This document shows positions 4,554-6,902 of a stretch of 6,902 bases of DNA, piece by piece (position 1 is the stretch's first letter; every line of letters starts with the position of its first letter). Under the pieces are notes generated by a model. That model made no database searches. It was not told the origin of the DNA and saw only the letters and a list, made by a program, of their open reading frames with translations. The position numbers and the translations under genes are program-made. This DNA comes from JBIOWF01 sp044868295 (GTDB lineage Bacteria; Actinomycetota; Actinomycetes; Streptosporangiales; Streptosporangiaceae), in NCBI GenBank assembly GCA_044868295.1, contig JBIOWF010000300.1:1-6902 (forward strand), written 5' to 3'.

Positions 4554-5594
4554 ATGACGACTCTCCACCCAGCCGACACTCCGGCCGAGCGCCCCCGGGC
4601 CGCGGTCATGGAGGATGTCGCGATGCTGGCCGGAGTGTCGGCGATGACGGTCTCGCGCGTCCTCAACGCGCCGGACAAGGTGCGGCCCGAAACCCGGGCC
4701 CGCGTCCTGGCCGCCGTGCAGGAGCTGGGCTACCGGCCCAACTCCGCCGCCCGTTCCCTGGTGACAGGCAAGACCGGCGTGCTGGGCGTGGTCAGCTTCG
4801 ACACCACCCTGTACGGCCCGGCGTCCACTCTCTACGCCATCGAGCAGGCGGCCAGGGTGAACGACTATCTGGTCAGCATCGCGAGCCTGGCCGCGCTGAA
4901 CCGCAGATCCATCGCGGAAGGCGTCGACCGGCTGCGCTCGCAGTCGGTCGACGGCATCATCATCATCGCTCCGCACGAGTCGGCGGCCGAGGGCCTGCGG
5001 CACCTGCCGCCGGACCTACCGGTCGTGGACGTCGGCGGCGGCAAGGGCATCCCCGTTCCCGTGGCCGCGGTGGACCAGGTCGCCGGGGCCGCTCGGGCGA
5101 CCCGCCACCTGCTCAGCCTCGGACATCCGACGGTCTGGCACCTGTCCGGGCCGCCCAACTGGATCGACGCCAACGGCCGGGTGAAGGGCTGGCGGTCGGC
5201 GCTGCAGTCGGAGGGCCGGGACGTTCCCGAGCCGCTGATCGGTGATTGGAGTGCGCATTCGGGCTACGAGCATGGCCGGCGTCTGGCCCGGGACGCGGAG
5301 GTAACCGCGATCTTCGTCGCGAACGACCACATGGCCATGGGCCTGCTTCGCGCGCTGCGTGAGGCGGGCAGACGGGTCCCGGAGGACGTCAGCGTCGTCG
5401 GCTTCGACGACGTGCCGGAAGCGGCGTACTTCTGGCCTCCACTGACGACCGTCAGACAGAACTTCGGCGAGGTGGGCAGGCACGCCTTTCAACTGCTCCT
5501 CGACCGGATTGCCGGAATCGAAGGTGATTTCCGACGAAAAGTGGAGCCTGAGCTCGTCCTGCGAGAGAGCACAGACTCCAGGCGCGTCCGGTGA
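4554..5594 (+). CDS. LacI-family transcriptional regulator of the arabinose locus
   Basis: A 346-aa one-component repressor of the LacI/GalR family and of normal length. The N-terminal helix-turn-helix spans residues 19-38 (DVAMLAGVSAMTVSRVLN), followed by the family-typical GYRPNSAARSLVTGKTGVLG (59-78) that includes the hinge helix. The rest is a periplasmic-binding-protein-like effector domain with marker segments NGRVKGW (207-213), VANDHMAMGLLRAL (255-268) and GFDDVPEAAYFWPPLTTV (283-300). ATG 4554 has AGGA 6 nt upstream. The in-frame ATG at 4608 would remove only the extension ahead of the HTH. The gene is divergent from araB and both promoters carry matching palindromes, so it probably represses araB and itself. 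The ligand is likely arabinose or a related pentose, by inference from the neighbours. Confidence 0.92.
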   Translation: MTTLHPADTPAERPRAAVMEDVAMLAGVSAMTVSRVLNAPDKVRPETRARVLAAVQELGYRPNSAARSLVTGKTGVLGVVSFDTTLYGPASTLYAIEQAARVNDYLVSIASLAALNRRSIAEGVDRLRSQSVDGIIIIAPHESAAEGLRHLPPDLPVVDVGGGKGIPVPVAAVDQVAGAARATRHLLSLGHPTVWHLSGPPNWIDANGRVKGWRSALQSEGRDVPEPLIGDWSAHSGYEHGRRLARDAEVTAIFVANDHMAMGLLRALREAGRRVPEDVSVVGFDDVPEAAYFWPPLTTVRQNFGEVGRHAFQLLLDRIAGIEGDFRRKVEPELVLRESTDSRRVR

Positions 5595-5605
5595 CGAGCC
5601 GTGAC

Positions 5606-5683
5606 CAGCGATCTCAGAAGTCGGCATGAGATCGCCCGACAACACAGCGATCTCAGAAGTCGGCATGAGATCGCCCGACAACG
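5606..5683. repeat. Tandem duplication of a 39-bp hairpin unit
   Basis: Two adjacent 39-bp copies (5606-5644 and 5645-5683) differ at one base (A5644 versus G5683). Each contains a perfect 9-bp inverted repeat, GCGATCTCA and TGAGATCGC, around a 10-nt loop (5608-5635 and 5647-5674). Each loop also holds GTCGG, complementary to the CCGAC immediately after the stem, so two overlapping pairings compete. The pair sits in the 166-bp gap between lacI and the sugar-binding gene. It could be a double operator for an unknown protein or an mRNA structure; nothing here decides which. Confidence 0.85.
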
Positions 5684-5692
5684 CAGAAAAGG

Positions 5693-5726
5693 CGCGCCCC
5701 GCCGGCTTAGGCCCCGGCGGGACGCG
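5693..5726. terminator. GC-rich hairpin between lacI and the binding-protein gene
   Basis: CCCGCCGG (5698-5705) pairs with CCGGCGGG (5714-5721) around an 8-nt loop. Beyond one mismatch, CGCG (5693-5696) pairs with CGCG (5723-5726). No U tract follows on the plus strand, whereas the minus strand would read CCTTTTCTGC after the stem. It may terminate lacI transcription, stop antisense transcripts, or protect the 5' end of the downstream message. Confidence 0.5.
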
Positions 5727-5746
5727 TGGCACAACCTAACCTTCAA

Positions 5747-5752
5747 GAGGAG
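5747..5752 (+). promoter_or_regulatory. Strong ribosome binding site of the sugar-binding protein gene
   Basis: GAGGAG lies 8 nt before ATG 5761, close to the ideal SD and the best on the plus strand of the window. It fits a protein made in large amounts. Confidence 0.75.
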
Positions 5753-5760
5753 ATCTTCGC

Positions 5761-6867
5761 ATGCGTAGATGGATGAGCGCACTCCTGGCCGCGGGAGTCA
5801 TGCTCCTGGCCGGTGCCTGTGGCGGTGGCGGCGGTGACACGACCGCGGCGTCGAGCGGTGGTGGCAGTGGCGGTGACAAGGGCACCGTGGGCATCGCCAT
5901 GCCGACCAAGTCGTCCGAGCGCTGGGTCAAGGACGGCGACAACATGGTCCAGCAGTTCAAGGCCATGGGGTACGACACCAACCTGCAGTACGCCGAGGAC
6001 GTGGTGGAGACCCAGGTCTCCCAGATCGAGAACATGATCACCAAGGGCGTGAAGGCCCTCGTCGTCGCGGCCGTCGACGGCGCCGCCCTGACGGACGTGC
6101 TGCAGCAGGCGGCCGACCAGAAGATCCCCGTCATCGCCTACGACCGGCTCCTGATGAAGACCCCGAACGTGGACTACTACGCCACCTTCGACAACTTCCA
6201 GGTCGGCGTCCAGCAGGCGGGCTACATCGAGCAGAAGCTGGGCCTGAAGGACGGCAAGGGCCCCTTCAACGTCGAGCTGTTCGCCGGTTCGCCCGACGAC
6301 AACAACACGGTCTTCTTCTTCAACGGCGCCATGTCGGTGCTCCAGCCGTACATCGACTCGGGCAAGCTGGTCGTGCAGAGCGGCCAGACCAAGCTGGACC
6401 AGGTCGCGACCCTTCGCTGGGACGGGGCCACCGCGCAGGCCCGCATGGAGAACCTGCTCAGCGCCAAGTACACGTCCGCGAAGGTCGACGCGGTGCTCTC
6501 GCCGTACGACGGCATCAGCATCGGCATCATCTCCGCGCTCAAGGGCGTCGGATACGGCTCGGCCGACAAGCCGCTGCCGATCATCACGGGCCAGGACGCC
6601 GAGCTCGCCTCGGTGAAGTCGATCATCGCCGGTGAGCAGACCCAGACGGTGTACAAGGACACCCGGGAGCTCGCCAAGGTCGCGACCGCGATGACCGACG
6701 CGGTGGTCCAGGGCAAGAAGCCCGAGGTCAACAACACCGACACCTACAACAACGGCGTGAAGACCGTGCCCTCCTACCTGCTCAAGCCGGTCTCCGTCGA
6801 CAAGGAGAACTACAAGCAGGTCCTGGTGGACGGCGGCTACTACACCGAGGCCCAGCTCAACGGCTGA
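5761..6867 (+). CDS. chvE: ChvE-type monosaccharide ABC transporter substrate-binding lipoprotein
   Basis: A 368-aa periplasmic-binding-protein-like sugar receptor. A signal sequence with a basic start (MRR) and hydrophobic core ends in a lipobox at LAGAC (Cys20). A Gly/Ser-rich linker (21-39) should hold the mature protein on the outer face of the membrane. The ligand-binding fold starts at GTVGIAMPTKSSERW (41-55). It keeps the ChvE-like stretches QVSQIENMITKG (85-96), IAYDRL (125-130), VDYYATFDNFQVGV (137-150), GSPDDNN (176-182), SPYDG (247-251) and ITGQDAE (275-281). ChvE family members bind L-arabinose, D-xylose, glucose or galactose and feed the GguA/GguB (MmsA/MmsB) importer; those genes probably follow outside the window. 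It lies 166 bp after lacI in the same direction. No ara-type operator is visible before it, so its control is unclear. Family assignment is firm; arabinose as ligand is inferred from araB. Confidence 0.93.
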   Translation: MRRWMSALLAAGVMLLAGACGGGGGDTTAASSGGGSGGDKGTVGIAMPTKSSERWVKDGDNMVQQFKAMGYDTNLQYAEDVVETQVSQIENMITKGVKALVVAAVDGAALTDVLQQAADQKIPVIAYDRLLMKTPNVDYYATFDNFQVGVQQAGYIEQKLGLKDGKGPFNVELFAGSPDDNNTVFFFNGAMSVLQPYIDSGKLVVQSGQTKLDQVATLRWDGATAQARMENLLSAKYTSAKVDAVLSPYDGISIGIISALKGVGYGSADKPLPIITGQDAELASVKSIIAGEQTQTVYKDTRELAKVATAMTDAVVQGKKPEVNNTDTYNNGVKTVPSYLLKPVSVDKENYKQVLVDGGYYTEAQLNG

Positions 6868-6880
6868 CCGAGCGGGGTGC

Positions 6881-6902
6881 CCCTCCGTCCTCCCGTGGAG
6901 GG
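6881..6902 (+). terminator. Partial hairpin after the binding-protein gene
   Basis: CCCTCC (6881-6886) pairs with GGAGGG (6897-6902), and the stem may continue past the window edge. Hairpins between a binding-protein gene and its transporter genes commonly act as partial terminators or mRNA stabilisers, giving more binding protein than membrane components. The structure is cut by the edge, so this is tentative. Confidence 0.4.

Noticed and set aside
5608..5640. H-type pseudoknot in each 39-bp unit (loop GTCGG with downstream CCGAC)
   Set aside because: No nucleotides remain to cross the 9-bp first stem, so both stems could not form together without opening pairs; the two pairings are better seen as alternatives.

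Overview
This 6.9 kb window comes from a high-GC Gram-positive, almost certainly an actinomycete. The coding regions use G or C at most third codon positions, promoters and leaders look actinobacterial, and the sugar-binding lipoprotein has a Gly-rich linker after its lipobox. The protein styles would suit a Streptosporangium- or Nonomuraea-like genus, but that is an inference and cannot be settled from the sequence.

Layout. Positions 1-373 hold the end of an upstream transcript (strong hairpin terminator at 92-131 followed by an ATC microsatellite) and an unusually AT-rich promoter island with nested dyads. A dienelactone-hydrolase-family gene follows. Its true start is probably the GTG at 374, and it appears frameshifted near its 3' end: the family-like C-terminus ends at 1128 in another frame, just before a terminator hairpin at 1134-1174. 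Next is a 10-TM DMT/EamA transporter (1497-2402), preceded by a possible attenuator: a leaderless 11-codon ORF containing Pro-Pro-Pro, whose stop codon lies in the loop of an intrinsic terminator. Between this gene and the convergent araB lie a seven-copy degenerate tandem repeat of about 29 bp and a long hairpin.

The right half is a pentose (L-arabinose type) utilisation locus. araB (ribulokinase, minus strand) is divergent from a LacI-family regulator. The 215-bp space between them contains a good promoter for each gene, and a LacI-type palindrome overlaps each promoter (4379-4392 and 4500-4517). This supports a simple circuit in which the LacI protein represses both araB and itself until a sugar ligand is bound. 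Downstream of lacI, after an exactly duplicated 39-bp hairpin unit and another GC-rich hairpin, comes a ChvE-type monosaccharide-binding lipoprotein (5761-6867). Its ABC ATPase and permease genes probably lie just beyond the right edge. araA and araD are not in the window.

The genes themselves belong to known families. The least ordinary material is between them: the candidate PPP-leader attenuator, the tandem array at the convergent junction, the duplicated 39-bp hairpins, and the apparent frameshift in the hydrolase gene.
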